From the NCBI GenBank assembly GCA_035291705.1, contig DATDRM010000016.1, positions 1-7,163 of the forward strand: DNA of 7,163 nt, written 5' to 3'. A model generated the notes under the pieces. It was not told where the DNA came from, searched no databases, and worked only from the letters and a program-made list of their open reading frames with translations. The DNA is from DATDRM01 sp035291705 (GTDB lineage Bacteria; Chloroflexota; Anaerolineae; Anaerolineales; UBA4823). This document shows, in pieces, positions 1 to 5,180 of the stretch. Position 1 is the first letter of the stretch. The number at the start of each line of letters is the position of its first letter. A program made the position numbers and the translations under genes.

Positions 1-2
1 GC

Positions 3-365
3 CTGGTCAATGGTCTGATGGACACAGGCTGGCAGTGGGCCACGCCCGCCGCGCATTACTTACATGATGCAGTCAGCAAGAGGCAGGCATGGTGGTGGCA
101 CAAACCGCGTGGTTTGCTTGTCGCCCGGAGTGACGAGGAAAAAGGGATCAAGACGGCCGTCATTCAATTGATCGTCTGCCCCATCGCGGAGATGGCTCAA
201 TGCCTGCAAGATTTCCGCCAAATGGCCGGAGCCATGGAGAATGATCGAGCAGGGTGGCTCGCCGGGCTTCATCCTGAACTCGAACCAATCCTTATGGCAG
301 CTGGTTTTCAACGAGATTGGGATGCCTCGCTATACATCTATGAAAAAATGCACTCTCTTCCATAG
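3..365 (+). CDS. Probable GNAT-family N-acetyltransferase, 3' part only
   Basis: This is the C-terminal portion of a protein whose start lies upstream of the window: the frame is open to the left edge, and the internal ATG at 18 has no ribosome binding site before it. About 120 residues remain. The closing segment (AAGFQRDWDASLYIYEK) reads like the last strands of a GNAT fold, where a 'GF' motif followed by aromatic residues closes the acetyl-CoA domain. The pattern PRGLLVARSDEEKG would fit an earlier strand and loop. No acetyl-CoA pyrophosphate loop (Q/RxxGxG/A) can be seen in what is left, so the family call rests on general resemblance and the substrate is unknown. It ends 77 bases before the tRNA gene and appears unrelated to the metal-cluster genes downstream. 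Confidence 0.5.
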   Translation: MVNGLMDTGWQWATPAAHYLHDAVSKRQAWWWHKPRGLLVARSDEEKGIKTAVIQLIVCPIAEMAQCLQDFRQMAGAMENDRAGWLAGLHPELEPILMAAGFQRDWDASLYIYEKMHSLP

Positions 366-377
366 ACACCGTGGGTA

Positions 378-405
378 TTTACGGATTGATTGGTTATGAT
401 ATAAT
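378..405 (+). promoter_or_regulatory. Extended -10 sigma70 promoter for tRNA-Ser
   Basis: A perfect TATAAT lies at 400-405, preceded by TG at 397-398 to give the extended -10 form TGaTATAAT. A partial -35 (TTTACG, 378-383, four of six matches) sits 16 bases upstream. Transcription would start near 412, leaving a 5' leader of about 30 nt before the mature tRNA at 442. That distance suits a tRNA transcript processed by RNase P. Confidence 0.7.
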
Positions 406-441
406 CTCGCTCGCCAGCCGGGAATAACCGACTGGCGTTTC

Positions 442-528
442 GGAGAGGTTGCGTAGTCTGGCCTAACGCGCACGCCTGGAGAGCGTGTTCACCGCAAGGT
501 GACGCGGGTTCGAATCCCGCCCTCTCCG
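442..528 (+). tRNA. tRNA-Ser (anticodon GGA)
   Basis: The 87-nt cloverleaf can be folded by eye. The acceptor stem GGAGAGG (442-448) pairs with CCTCTCC (521-527), followed by discriminator G528. The D arm is GCGT/ACGC (451-454 with 466-469), with GG at 460-461 in the loop. The anticodon stem CACGC/GCGTG (471-475 with 483-487) encloses loop CTGGAGA, giving anticodon GGA at 478-480, which reads UCC and UCU. A long class II variable arm, TCACC-GCAA-GGTGA (489-502), is the serine hallmark. The T arm GCGGG-TTCGAAT-CCCGC spans 504-520. CCA is not encoded, so the 3' end must be completed by a nucleotidyltransferase. Confidence 0.97.
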
Positions 529-551
529 CTAAAGAGGGAATCCATATAGGC

Positions 552-577
552 CCACGAATTCTCACAAAGCTTCGTGG
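552..577 (+). other. Hairpin downstream of the tRNA
   Basis: CCACGAA (552-558) pairs perfectly with TTCGTGG (571-577) around a 12-nt loop. It lies between the tRNA 3' end and the terminator and has no U-tract of its own. It is probably a structured part of the tRNA 3' trailer that could guide or block trailer nucleases. Its role is not determined. Confidence 0.4.
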
Positions 578-582
578 ATATC

Positions 583-612
583 AATCGCCCAGTCGCCGCT
601 GGGCGATTTTAC
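583..612 (+). terminator. Rho-independent terminator after tRNA-Ser
   Basis: A perfect 10-bp stem, AATCGCCCAG (583-592) with CTGGGCGATT (599-608), closes a 6-nt loop and runs into TTTTACTTTG. The GC-rich core and the T-rich tail starting at 607 fit an intrinsic terminator that isolates the tRNA transcript from the regulator gene downstream. Confidence 0.85.
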
Positions 613-649
613 TTTGTATATTATTCAACCAATATATTAGTACTTTATA

Positions 650-678
650 TTGACTTTCAATGGTTATTAAACTATAAT
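650..678 (+). promoter_or_regulatory. Near-consensus sigma70 promoter of the XRE-cupin regulator, with repeats
   Basis: TTGACT (650-655) and TATAAT (673-678) are separated by exactly 17 bases, a near-ideal housekeeping promoter. Transcription would start around 685, giving a leader of about 30 nt with AAGGA (701-705) nine bases before the ATG at 715. The promoter is surrounded by repeats. An AT-rich inverted repeat AATATA...TATATT (631-636 and 646-651) touches the -35. The direct repeat ATATTAG occurs at 634-640 and 677-683, 43 bases apart. TTCAAC (624-629) and GTTGAA (683-688) are inverted across the whole promoter. These could be operator half-sites for autoregulation by the XRE protein, which is inference. 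Confidence 0.8.
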
Positions 679-714
679 ATTAGTTGAAGTAAAGTTAATC
701 AAGGAACGATTCTT

Positions 715-1428
715 ATGACCAAATCTCCTCTCTCACGTGAATCCCAAGGAAAGCTAGTGCAGCGACAGCGTAAAAGGCGATCACTCCGAATATTAGAGAA
801 AGAACATTCAACTACCAATCCGTCAGTCACTGAAGTCAATGTTGGTCGATGTTTACGCAAGCTGCGCGCAGAACGCGGTTTTTCTATACGCGCACTGGCT
901 GTACAATCCGGATTGAACGTCAATACGCTCAGCTTGATCGAAAATGGTAAGACCTCACCCAGCGTCAGCACCCTTCAACAGCTGGCAATGACCTTAGACA
1001 TCCCTATCACCGCTTTTTTCGAAACCGAGACCCCAAAAAAAACCATCGCCTACCAGAAAGCCGGCCACCGCCCGCGGGCTGCATTTGCCCACGGGTGGCT
1101 GGAAGATCTTGGAGCGGGCTTGACAAGTCATGGAGCGGATCCGTTTGTGATCACGCTCGAACCTAACGCAGACAGCGGCGATACCTCCATTGTTCACACT
1201 GGTCGTGAGTTTGTCTTTTGCCTGGAAGGCCATCTACTCTACACGATAGAAAACGATACTTTTCTTTTAGAGCCAGGCGACAGCCTACTCTTCGAGGCTC
1301 ACCTGCCCCATCGATGGCGAAATGCAGACGCATCCCCATCTCGATCCCTGTTGATCTTCTCTCTTGATGACGAGCATGACCGACCGACTAAACACCATTT
1401 CACGCTGGGGCGACACCCTCGAATATAA
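715..1428 (+). CDS. XRE-family transcriptional regulator with C-terminal cupin sensor domain
   Basis: The protein has 237 residues. After a basic, probably disordered N-terminal tail (residues 1-40, rich in R and K), a lambda-repressor-type helix-turn-helix spans about 43-102, with the typical stretch SIRALAVQSGLNVNTLSLIE followed by NGKTSPSVSTLQQLA. A cupin beta-barrel follows at about 140-225. It carries the two usual motifs in the HxxxExxxxLxG style: HTGREFVFCLEG, then PGDSLLFEAHLPHRWRN. The domain order is that of the PuuR/SutR group, dimeric repressors or activators that bind a small ligand or metal in the cupin. The ligand is unknown. The start is set by AAGGA at 701-705 and the strong promoter just upstream. 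The cytochrome gene follows 73 bases later and is a likely target or co-transcribed partner. The 40-residue N-terminal extension is longer than usual for the family. Confidence 0.92.
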   Translation: MTKSPLSRESQGKLVQRQRKRRSLRILEKEHSTTNPSVTEVNVGRCLRKLRAERGFSIRALAVQSGLNVNTLSLIENGKTSPSVSTLQQLAMTLDIPITAFFETETPKKTIAYQKAGHRPRAAFAHGWLEDLGAGLTSHGADPFVITLEPNADSGDTSIVHTGREFVFCLEGHLLYTIENDTFLLEPGDSLLFEAHLPHRWRNADASPSRSLLIFSLDDEHDRPTKHHFTLGRHPRI

Positions 1429-1459
1429 AGTCTGCATCTCCCCAGTCTGTTTATCTGCC

Positions 1460-1466
1460 AGGAGGT
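1460..1466 (+). promoter_or_regulatory. Strong Shine-Dalgarno AGGAGGT, oddly placed before the cytochrome gene
   Basis: This is a perfect anti-16S match, yet no ATG, GTG or TTG follows at a normal distance in the cytochrome frame. The nearest in-frame candidates are CTG at 1469, only 2 bases away and too close, and ATG at 1502, 35 bases away. It is either coincidental (the codons would be Arg-Arg-Tyr in the longer reading) or it serves a non-canonical start. It therefore matters for deciding the N terminus. Confidence 0.4.
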
Positions 1467-1501
1467 ATCTGGCGTTTCGTAGAGGGTTTCTCGCTTTAGA
1501 T

Positions 1502-2032
1502 ATGGCAAAGGTCTTGCTTCTGGCCGCGGGAGTCGCCTTATGGGCGAGGTTACCAACCACAGCCCACGCACAATGTGGCGACAACCCGCCCGATTCCTCG
1601 TGCGTCACCTGCCATGAAATAAAAGATCCAATCTACGGGGAGGGTGAATGGCATATCATCCATGCACGGAAAGATTGCTGCACGAACTGTCATGGCGGCA
1701 ACTGCGGTGCAATGGACAAAGACCTGGCTCATGAAGGCTTGGAAGCACGCCCTCTCGAAGATATCTACACCAATTGTTACCCCTGCCACCCTGGCGATTA
1801 TGAAGCGTACGCTACTCGTTATGGGGCGCTCCTGGGCGTGACACCAGCCAGCCGCACGACACCAACAGCAGTCCCGGTTGCCCCTGTTGTGGAACACCCA
1901 ATCGTAATCCTGCAGCCATCCATCCCCATTTCCTCCGCGCCTCAGCCCTGGCTGCTGGCGTTGGCTGGTTTGGCGTTCACAGGAATCTTTCTGCTAAGTT
2001 TGGGTCTGATCTACTATCGTCTTCACACTTAA
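1502..2032 (+). CDS. Membrane-anchored triheme c-type cytochrome (cytochrome c3/c7-like)
   Basis: The predicted protein has 176 residues. The first 23 form a Sec signal peptide with a hydrophobic core (VLLLAAGVALW) and an AHA/Q cleavage site. The mature domain carries three CxxCH heme motifs: CVTCH (34-38), CTNCH (60-64) and CYPCH (92-96). Exactly three other histidines lie among them, H51, H54 and H77, enough for bis-His ligation of all hemes as in class III cytochromes. A Pro/Thr/Val-rich linker (about 113-149) leads to one transmembrane helix at about 150-172 with a short, weakly basic tail, so the heme domain would sit outside the cytoplasmic membrane. The likely role is extracytoplasmic electron transfer; its partner is unknown. 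I chose ATG 1502 because it begins a clean signal peptide. The same frame is open back to ATG 1364, but that would overlap the regulator and bury the signal. AGAGGG at 1481-1486 is a weak, distant ribosome site. CTG 1469 is an alternative start. Confidence 0.85.
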   Translation: MAKVLLLAAGVALWARLPTTAHAQCGDNPPDSSCVTCHEIKDPIYGEGEWHIIHARKDCCTNCHGGNCGAMDKDLAHEGLEARPLEDIYTNCYPCHPGDYEAYATRYGALLGVTPASRTTPTAVPVAPVVEHPIVILQPSIPISSAPQPWLLALAGLAFTGIFLLSLGLIYYRLHT

Positions 2033-2141
2033 GGATAATGCATGCAAACAACCTCTGCTTACCCCCGTTACCGTTCTGTTGGTAGGAACGAGTTAGGAAT
2101 GAACCAACATCACAAATTCAATCATTACAGGAGGAGTTCTC
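2033..2141 (+). promoter_or_regulatory. Leader region before the metal-cluster operon, with repeats and hairpins
   Basis: A possible -10 (GATAAT, 2034-2039) has no convincing -35, so an operon promoter here is only suggested. An imperfect 11-base tandem repeat occurs at 2081-2091 (GGTAGGAACGA) and 2092-2102 (GTTAGGAATGA), with nine of eleven matches and a one-helical-turn period. Two mutually exclusive stems can form: CGTTC/GAACG (2072-2076 with 2086-2090) and TGTTGGT/ACCAACA (2077-2083 with 2103-2109). AGGAGG at 2130-2135 is the strong ribosome site for the gene starting at 2142. Regulatory function is inference. No intrinsic terminator separates the cytochrome gene from the operon, so read-through is possible. 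Confidence 0.35.
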
Positions 2142-2540
2142 ATGAAAATCGCTGCAATTACTGAAGATGGTCACACCATCAGCCAACATTTTGGACGAGC
2201 GCCTCATTATCTCATCGTTACCGTCGAGGATGGACAAATTGTGAATCGCGAGTTGCGTGAGAAACTCGGCCACGCTCACTTCTCGAACGAGCCGCACGAA
2301 CCTGAAACGCCCGGTCAACCCCACGGCTTTAGTCCCACTGCTCAGGACCGCCATGCGCGCATGGCGGAGGCGATTAGCGACTGCGAGGCCCTGCTTTGCC
2401 GTGGCATGGGGATGGGTGCATATGAGAGCATGCAAGCGCGCGGCATCCGCCCGGTGGTGACCGAGATCGCTTCGATTGACGAAGCAGTGATAGCCTACGT
2501 CGAAGGGCATATTGTGGATCACGTGGATCGATTGCATTAG
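2142..2540 (+). CDS. NifX/NifB-C-terminal-like iron-molybdenum cofactor family protein, His-rich loop
   Basis: The 132-residue protein belongs to the Nitro_FeMo-Co family (Pfam PF02579, COG1433), small RNase H-like-fold proteins that in nitrogenase systems carry Fe-S or FeMo cofactor precursors. The N-terminal strand MKIAAITEDG is followed by the family signature HFGRAP (16-21) and a core strand pair. The later MGMGAYESM stretch (89-97) and the GIRPVV strand (101-106) are also typical. Between them lies an inserted loop (about 43-71) with histidines at 44, 46, 52, 61 and 71, plus Cys81 and Cys86 nearby, a plausible metal-binding region. AGGAGG (2130-2135) sets the start. It opens the gene run that leads to the CODH. 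No nitrogenase genes are visible, so a nitrogen-fixation role should not be assumed. A carrier or scaffold role for a metal cluster is inference from the family. Confidence 0.9.
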   Translation: MKIAAITEDGHTISQHFGRAPHYLIVTVEDGQIVNRELREKLGHAHFSNEPHEPETPGQPHGFSPTAQDRHARMAEAISDCEALLCRGMGMGAYESMQARGIRPVVTEIASIDEAVIAYVEGHIVDHVDRLH

Positions 2541-2566
2541 CATGAATCACAGGAAAGGAGTAACCG

Positions 2567-2785
2567 ATGTTCAACCGATTTTTGCGCTACCGATATAGAC
2601 AAAACCGTGGTGGGCGTAGCCCAGCCCAGGATAGGCGCGGCCTCGGCAGAGGCAACAAGCCCGGCTCCGGTCCTGGCGGCAACTGCATCTGCCAGAAGTG
2701 CGGACATAAAGAACCGCATGTTGCCGGGCAGCGCTGTGTTGACTTGAGCTGCCCAAAATGCGGAACAAGAATGATAAGAGAATAA
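2567..2785 (+). CDS. Six-cysteine zinc-ribbon / rubredoxin-like miniprotein
   Basis: The 72-residue protein has two halves. Residues 1-38 are very basic and Gly/Arg-rich (nine Arg in the first 28 residues), ending in GSGPGG. Residues 39-72 are a compact metal-binding knuckle pair: C40-x-C42-x2-C45-G, then C57-x4-C62-P-x-C65-G. CQKCG and CPKCG are rubredoxin/zinc-ribbon knuckles, so one Zn or Fe ion bound by C42, C45, C62 and C65 is the simplest reading, with C40 and C57 left over. AAGGAG lies seven bases before ATG 2567. The gene sits 26 bases after the first NifX-like gene and 10 before the ferritin-like gene. I recall similar miniproteins next to NifX-like genes in anaerobes, usually annotated as ferredoxin or hypothetical, with unknown function. 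The basic tail could contact nucleic acid or an acidic partner. Confidence 0.8.
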   Translation: MFNRFLRYRYRQNRGGRSPAQDRRGLGRGNKPGSGPGGNCICQKCGHKEPHVAGQRCVDLSCPKCGTRMIRE

Positions 2786-2795
2786 GGAAAAAGGA

Positions 2796-3275
2796 ATGGG
2801 CACAAGAGGCAAACAAATCATCGAATTGAACGTGGCGGAACTCATCGCCGACCTCAACCGGGCATATGCCGACGAATGGTTGGCCGCTTATGCCTATAAC
2901 TACATGGGCCAGGTGGTCACCGGCCGACCTGCCGCCAAACACCTGGATGAACTGCTCTTGGACACATCAAAAGACGAGCTGGAACATCAACAGGAATTAG
3001 CTAAGCGCATCGTCTCATTAGGGGGCAAGCCTCCGGCGGATGTGAGCAAGCTGGTCGAAGCCAGCAATGCGGGGTACCCCACGCCACCTGCCAGCGAGAA
3101 GGATTTTGAGGCCGTGGTAAAGACGGTCATCAAAGCCGAGCAAGATGCGATTGATGTTTACTACCGGCTGGCGCAGAAGACACATGGCCGAGACCCGATC
3201 ACCTATAACCTGATCCTCCACATCCTCACCGAAGAAGTGGAACATGAGGATGAATTTGAGATGCTGTTGAGCTGA
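2796..3275 (+). CDS. Ferritin-like diiron protein (bacterioferritin/Dps-like)
   Basis: The 159-residue protein has the four-helix-bundle ferritin pattern and a complete predicted diiron ligand set: E27 (helix A, YADEWLAAYAY), E61 with H64 (DELEH, helix B), E115 (KAEQDAIDVYYRLA, helix C) and E147 with H150 (EEVEHEDE, helix D). A long crossover loop with Pro/Ala (78-100) joins the helix pairs. The length is typical of bacterioferritins. I see no heme-ligand methionine I would trust. The protein has no cysteine at all, which argues against the thioferritin (DPSL) subtype with its conserved Cys pair. It could oxidise and store Fe(II) or detoxify peroxide in the cytoplasm; its position among cluster-handling genes suggests an iron reservoir. 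The ribosome site is weak (AAGGAAAAAGGA immediately upstream). Its stop lies three bases before the next ATG, implying translational coupling. Confidence 0.88.
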   Translation: MGTRGKQIIELNVAELIADLNRAYADEWLAAYAYNYMGQVVTGRPAAKHLDELLLDTSKDELEHQQELAKRIVSLGGKPPADVSKLVEASNAGYPTPPASEKDFEAVVKTVIKAEQDAIDVYYRLAQKTHGRDPITYNLILHILTEEVEHEDEFEMLLS

Positions 3276-3278
3276 GCT

Positions 3279-3659
3279 ATGAAAATCATCCTGACAACAG
3301 CCTCCCCCAGCTTGGATTCCGATATCGATCCACGCTTCGGGCGTGGCGCGTACTTGCTGATCGTGGACCCAGACACGCTGGAATGGCAAGCCTTCCCCAA
3401 CCCGGGCGCCAGTGCACCCGGCGGGGCTGGCGTCCAGGCTGCCCAATTCGTCTGTAACCAGAAAATAGATGTGGTCATCAGCGGCGATTTCGGCCCGCAT
3501 GCTTACCAGGCGCTCAACGCGGCCAGCCTTCCGATGTACATCTATGGTTCAAGCGTAACAGCGCGGCAGGTAATCGAACGCTTCAAGGCCGGCCAGCTCC
3601 AAAGAGTCGGAGTAGCAACTCGGGGAGAATGCGACCAAGGTCACTCAGGGGTGGGCTGA
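3279..3659 (+). CDS. Second NifX/NifB-C-terminal-like protein
   Basis: The 126-residue protein is another COG1433/PF02579 member, here of the type usually found beside ferredoxin-MinD ATPases. Signatures seen are the N-terminal MKIILTTASPSLDSDIDPRFGR (strand plus the DPRFGR variant of the HFGR motif), the strand YLLIVDPDTLEW, the loop NPGASAPGGAGVQAAQFV that leads into the helix, and IDVVISGDFGPHAYQAL. Cys59 and Cys118 are the only cysteines. The C-terminal tail (RGECDQGHSGVG) has Cys, Asp and His residues that might bind metal. Unlike the first NifX-like protein it lacks the His-rich loop, so the two are distinct subfamilies rather than a recent duplication. There is no strong ribosome site; the start lies three bases after the ferritin-like stop, so coupling is likely. 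The ATPase gene begins four bases after its stop. Confidence 0.9.
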   Translation: MKIILTTASPSLDSDIDPRFGRGAYLLIVDPDTLEWQAFPNPGASAPGGAGVQAAQFVCNQKIDVVISGDFGPHAYQALNAASLPMYIYGSSVTARQVIERFKAGQLQRVGVATRGECDQGHSGVG

Positions 3660-3663
3660 AGCA

Positions 3664-4581
3664 ATGATCATCGCTGTGGCCAGCGGCAAGGGAGGGACCG
3701 GGAAGACCACCATTGCCACCAGCCTGGCACTGAGCCTGGCGGCGGACAGAAAGCAGGATCTACCTGCCTCAAGTCCGCCGCTCTTCCTGGACTGCGACGT
3801 GGAAGCGCCCAACGGACACCTGTTCCTGAAGCCTGTCTTCCTTGAGCGCCAGGAAGTTGGTATCCTGATTCCGCAGGTGGACGAGGCGAAGTGCTCACAC
3901 TGCGGTAAATGCGCTGATGCCTGCCAGTACCACGCCATCGCTGTGCTGGGCAAGAAGACGCTGGTTTTCCCCCAGCTCTGCCACGGCTGCGGTAGCTGCA
4001 CTCTGATGTGCCCAGAGGGCGCCATCTCCGAGACCCTGGACGTGTTGGGGGTGCTGGAGCGTGGCCCCACATCTTCCGGTGTTGATTTTGCACGGGGCGT
4101 CCTGAATATTGGTGAGCCGATGGCGGTGCCTGTTATTCGTCAGCTCAAACGCTGGGCAAATCCTAAGTTTGGCCAGGTCGTCATCGTGGATGCCTCGCCG
4201 GGCACATCTTGTCCCGTAGTCGAGGCAGTGCGCGGTGCGGATTACCTGCTGCTCGTCACCGAGCCGACCCCCTTCGGTCTTCATGACTTGAAGCTGGCCG
4301 TGCAGGTGGCGCGGGAGCTAAATATCCCGGCCGGTGTGGTGATCAATCGCGATCAGGACGCCCCATCTATCGATCACAAATACCCGTTGGTAGACGATTT
4401 CTGTGAGCACGAGGGTCTGCCGGTTTTAATGCGCATCCCATTTGAGAGAAGAATCGCCGAGGGCATCGCCCAAGGGAATAACCTGGTAGAAATTCACCCG
4501 GAAACCATCCTGTTGTTTCAACAGTTGTTTATTCAGATCGTCAATGGTGTGCAGATGAGTCTTTATCCCGCATCTGTTTAG
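3664..4581 (+). CDS. MinD-family ATPase with inserted 2x[4Fe-4S] ferredoxin domain (copy 1)
   Basis: The 305-residue protein belongs to the COG1149 type, P-loop ATPases of the MinD/Mrp/NifH superfamily with a ferredoxin insertion. The deviant Walker A is SGKGGTGKTT (7-16), with the signature lysine K9 for dimer-dependent ATP hydrolysis. FLDCDVEAPN (41-50) is the switch I region. Two [4Fe-4S] motifs follow: C77/C80/C83/C87 and C106/C109/C112/C116. The Walker B/switch II region is VIVDASPGTSCPV (173-185), where most relatives have D-x-PPG; here Ser178 replaces the first proline. C183 is the conserved Cys after this motif. TEPTPFGLHD (199-208) and VINRDQD complete the nucleotide site. ATP-driven transfer of electrons or clusters is expected from the family, but the client is unproven. 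The classic CODH maturation ATPase CooC is MinD-like yet lacks the ferredoxin insert, so this is not a plain CooC. Confidence 0.93.
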   Translation: MIIAVASGKGGTGKTTIATSLALSLAADRKQDLPASSPPLFLDCDVEAPNGHLFLKPVFLERQEVGILIPQVDEAKCSHCGKCADACQYHAIAVLGKKTLVFPQLCHGCGSCTLMCPEGAISETLDVLGVLERGPTSSGVDFARGVLNIGEPMAVPVIRQLKRWANPKFGQVVIVDASPGTSCPVVEAVRGADYLLLVTEPTPFGLHDLKLAVQVARELNIPAGVVINRDQDAPSIDHKYPLVDDFCEHEGLPVLMRIPFERRIAEGIAQGNNLVEIHPETILLFQQLFIQIVNGVQMSLYPASV

Positions 4582-4586
4582 TTGCT

Positions 4587-4615
4587 TTGATCCACAGCGA
4601 AGCATCAGCTATGAA
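4587..4615 (+). promoter_or_regulatory. Weak candidate internal promoter
   Basis: TTGATC (4587-4592) and TATGAA (4610-4615) are spaced by 17 bases, each with four of six consensus matches. They lie in the only sizeable gap (85 bases) of the operon, just before the methyltransferase gene. This is a weak match and could be chance. Confidence 0.25.
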
Positions 4616-4666
4616 TTTGGTTCAGACCATAACCCATTCCACAGGAGCTGAGGAGTGTGAAATCCA

Positions 4667-5176
4667 ATGGAAAAGAGGTGGGTAAACAAATCCACAATTA
4701 TCCTGTCAACGATTCTGACCATTGCGGCAGGGGGGCAAATCATCCTGGCATTTCTCCTGTACAACGAGAACGGTAGCTCTCTCGTCAGGAATATTGGCTG
4801 GGCGATCCTGTGGCTATCGGCTATTTTTGGCTGGCTGCCGATTTTCACTTTGCAAAAGTTGGGAGGAATGCCAAAGGGGAAGAGTTTTGTACACACCACG
4901 GTCCTGGTTGACCGGGGGGTCTATGCCATCGTCCGGCACCCACAATACCTTGCGGGTATGCTCATGGGGCTGGCATTGAGTTTGCTCGCTCAACATTGGA
5001 TTGTCGCGACATTGGGGTTTGTGGCTGTCATTACATACTACGTATCCACGTTTGAAGAAGAAATGTCAGCCATCAGGAAGTTTGGGGAGGATTATAAGCA
5101 GTATGTGGAGAGGGTGCCCCGAATGAGTTTTCTACTCGGTATTATCCGGTTGATAAAAGCCAGAATCAATCAATGA
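4667..5176 (+). CDS. Integral membrane methyltransferase of the ICMT/PEMT type
   Basis: The 169-residue membrane protein has hydrophobic segments at about 10-32, 42-62 and a long one at 94-129 that could form a helical hairpin. The C-terminal half carries the family signature: DRGVYAIVRHPQYLAG (82-97, with R90-H91-P92 and Y94), the acidic E130-E131-E132 and FGEDYKQYVERVPR (139-152). In isoprenylcysteine carboxyl methyltransferases and phospholipid N-methyltransferases these motifs bind S-adenosylmethionine at the membrane surface. The substrate here cannot be told; bacterial members act on lipids or are uncharacterised. AGGAG at 4651-4655 lies 11 bases before the ATG. The gene appears more AT-rich than its neighbours, follows an 85-base gap and separates two ferredoxin-ATPase genes that are usually adjacent, so it may be an insertion into an older operon. 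Confidence 0.85.
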   Translation: MEKRWVNKSTIILSTILTIAAGGQIILAFLLYNENGSSLVRNIGWAILWLSAIFGWLPIFTLQKLGGMPKGKSFVHTTVLVDRGVYAIVRHPQYLAGMLMGLALSLLAQHWIVATLGFVAVITYYVSTFEEEMSAIRKFGEDYKQYVERVPRMSFLLGIIRLIKARINQ

Positions 5177-5180
5177 AAAA

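Noticed and set aside
442..528. tRNA-Ser as an integration site for a mobile island
   Set aside because: No second copy of the tRNA 3' end and no integrase were found in the window, and the terminator after the tRNA is intact.
338..565. Minus-strand reading frame with the motif RAGFEPASPC
   Set aside because: It is the antisense translation of the tRNA-Ser gene, a well-known source of false proteins. The tRNA, its promoter and its terminator explain the region.
1364..1501. Upstream extension of the cytochrome gene to ATG 1364
   Set aside because: It would overlap the regulator gene by 65 bases, place about 46 residues before the signal peptide, and has no supporting ribosome site.
2042..2164. 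Small + strand frame of 40 codons with AAGGA upstream, overlapping the first NifX-like gene
   Set aside because: It reads through the ribosome site and into the next gene out of frame, its composition is unremarkable, and I recognise no family. A leader peptide cannot be excluded.
2142..3659. Nitrogen-fixation locus because of the NifX-like proteins
   Set aside because: No nifH, nifD, nifK, nifE, nifN or full nifB is present. The family is widespread outside nitrogen fixation.
3664..4581. Calling the ATPase CooC because a CODH follows
   Set aside because: CooC lacks the ferredoxin insertion. The two [4Fe-4S] motifs place this protein in the COG1149 group.
4583..4604. Stem TGCTT/AAGCA as a terminator after the first ATPase
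   Set aside because: Only five base pairs, a 12-nt loop and no T-run; too weak to call.
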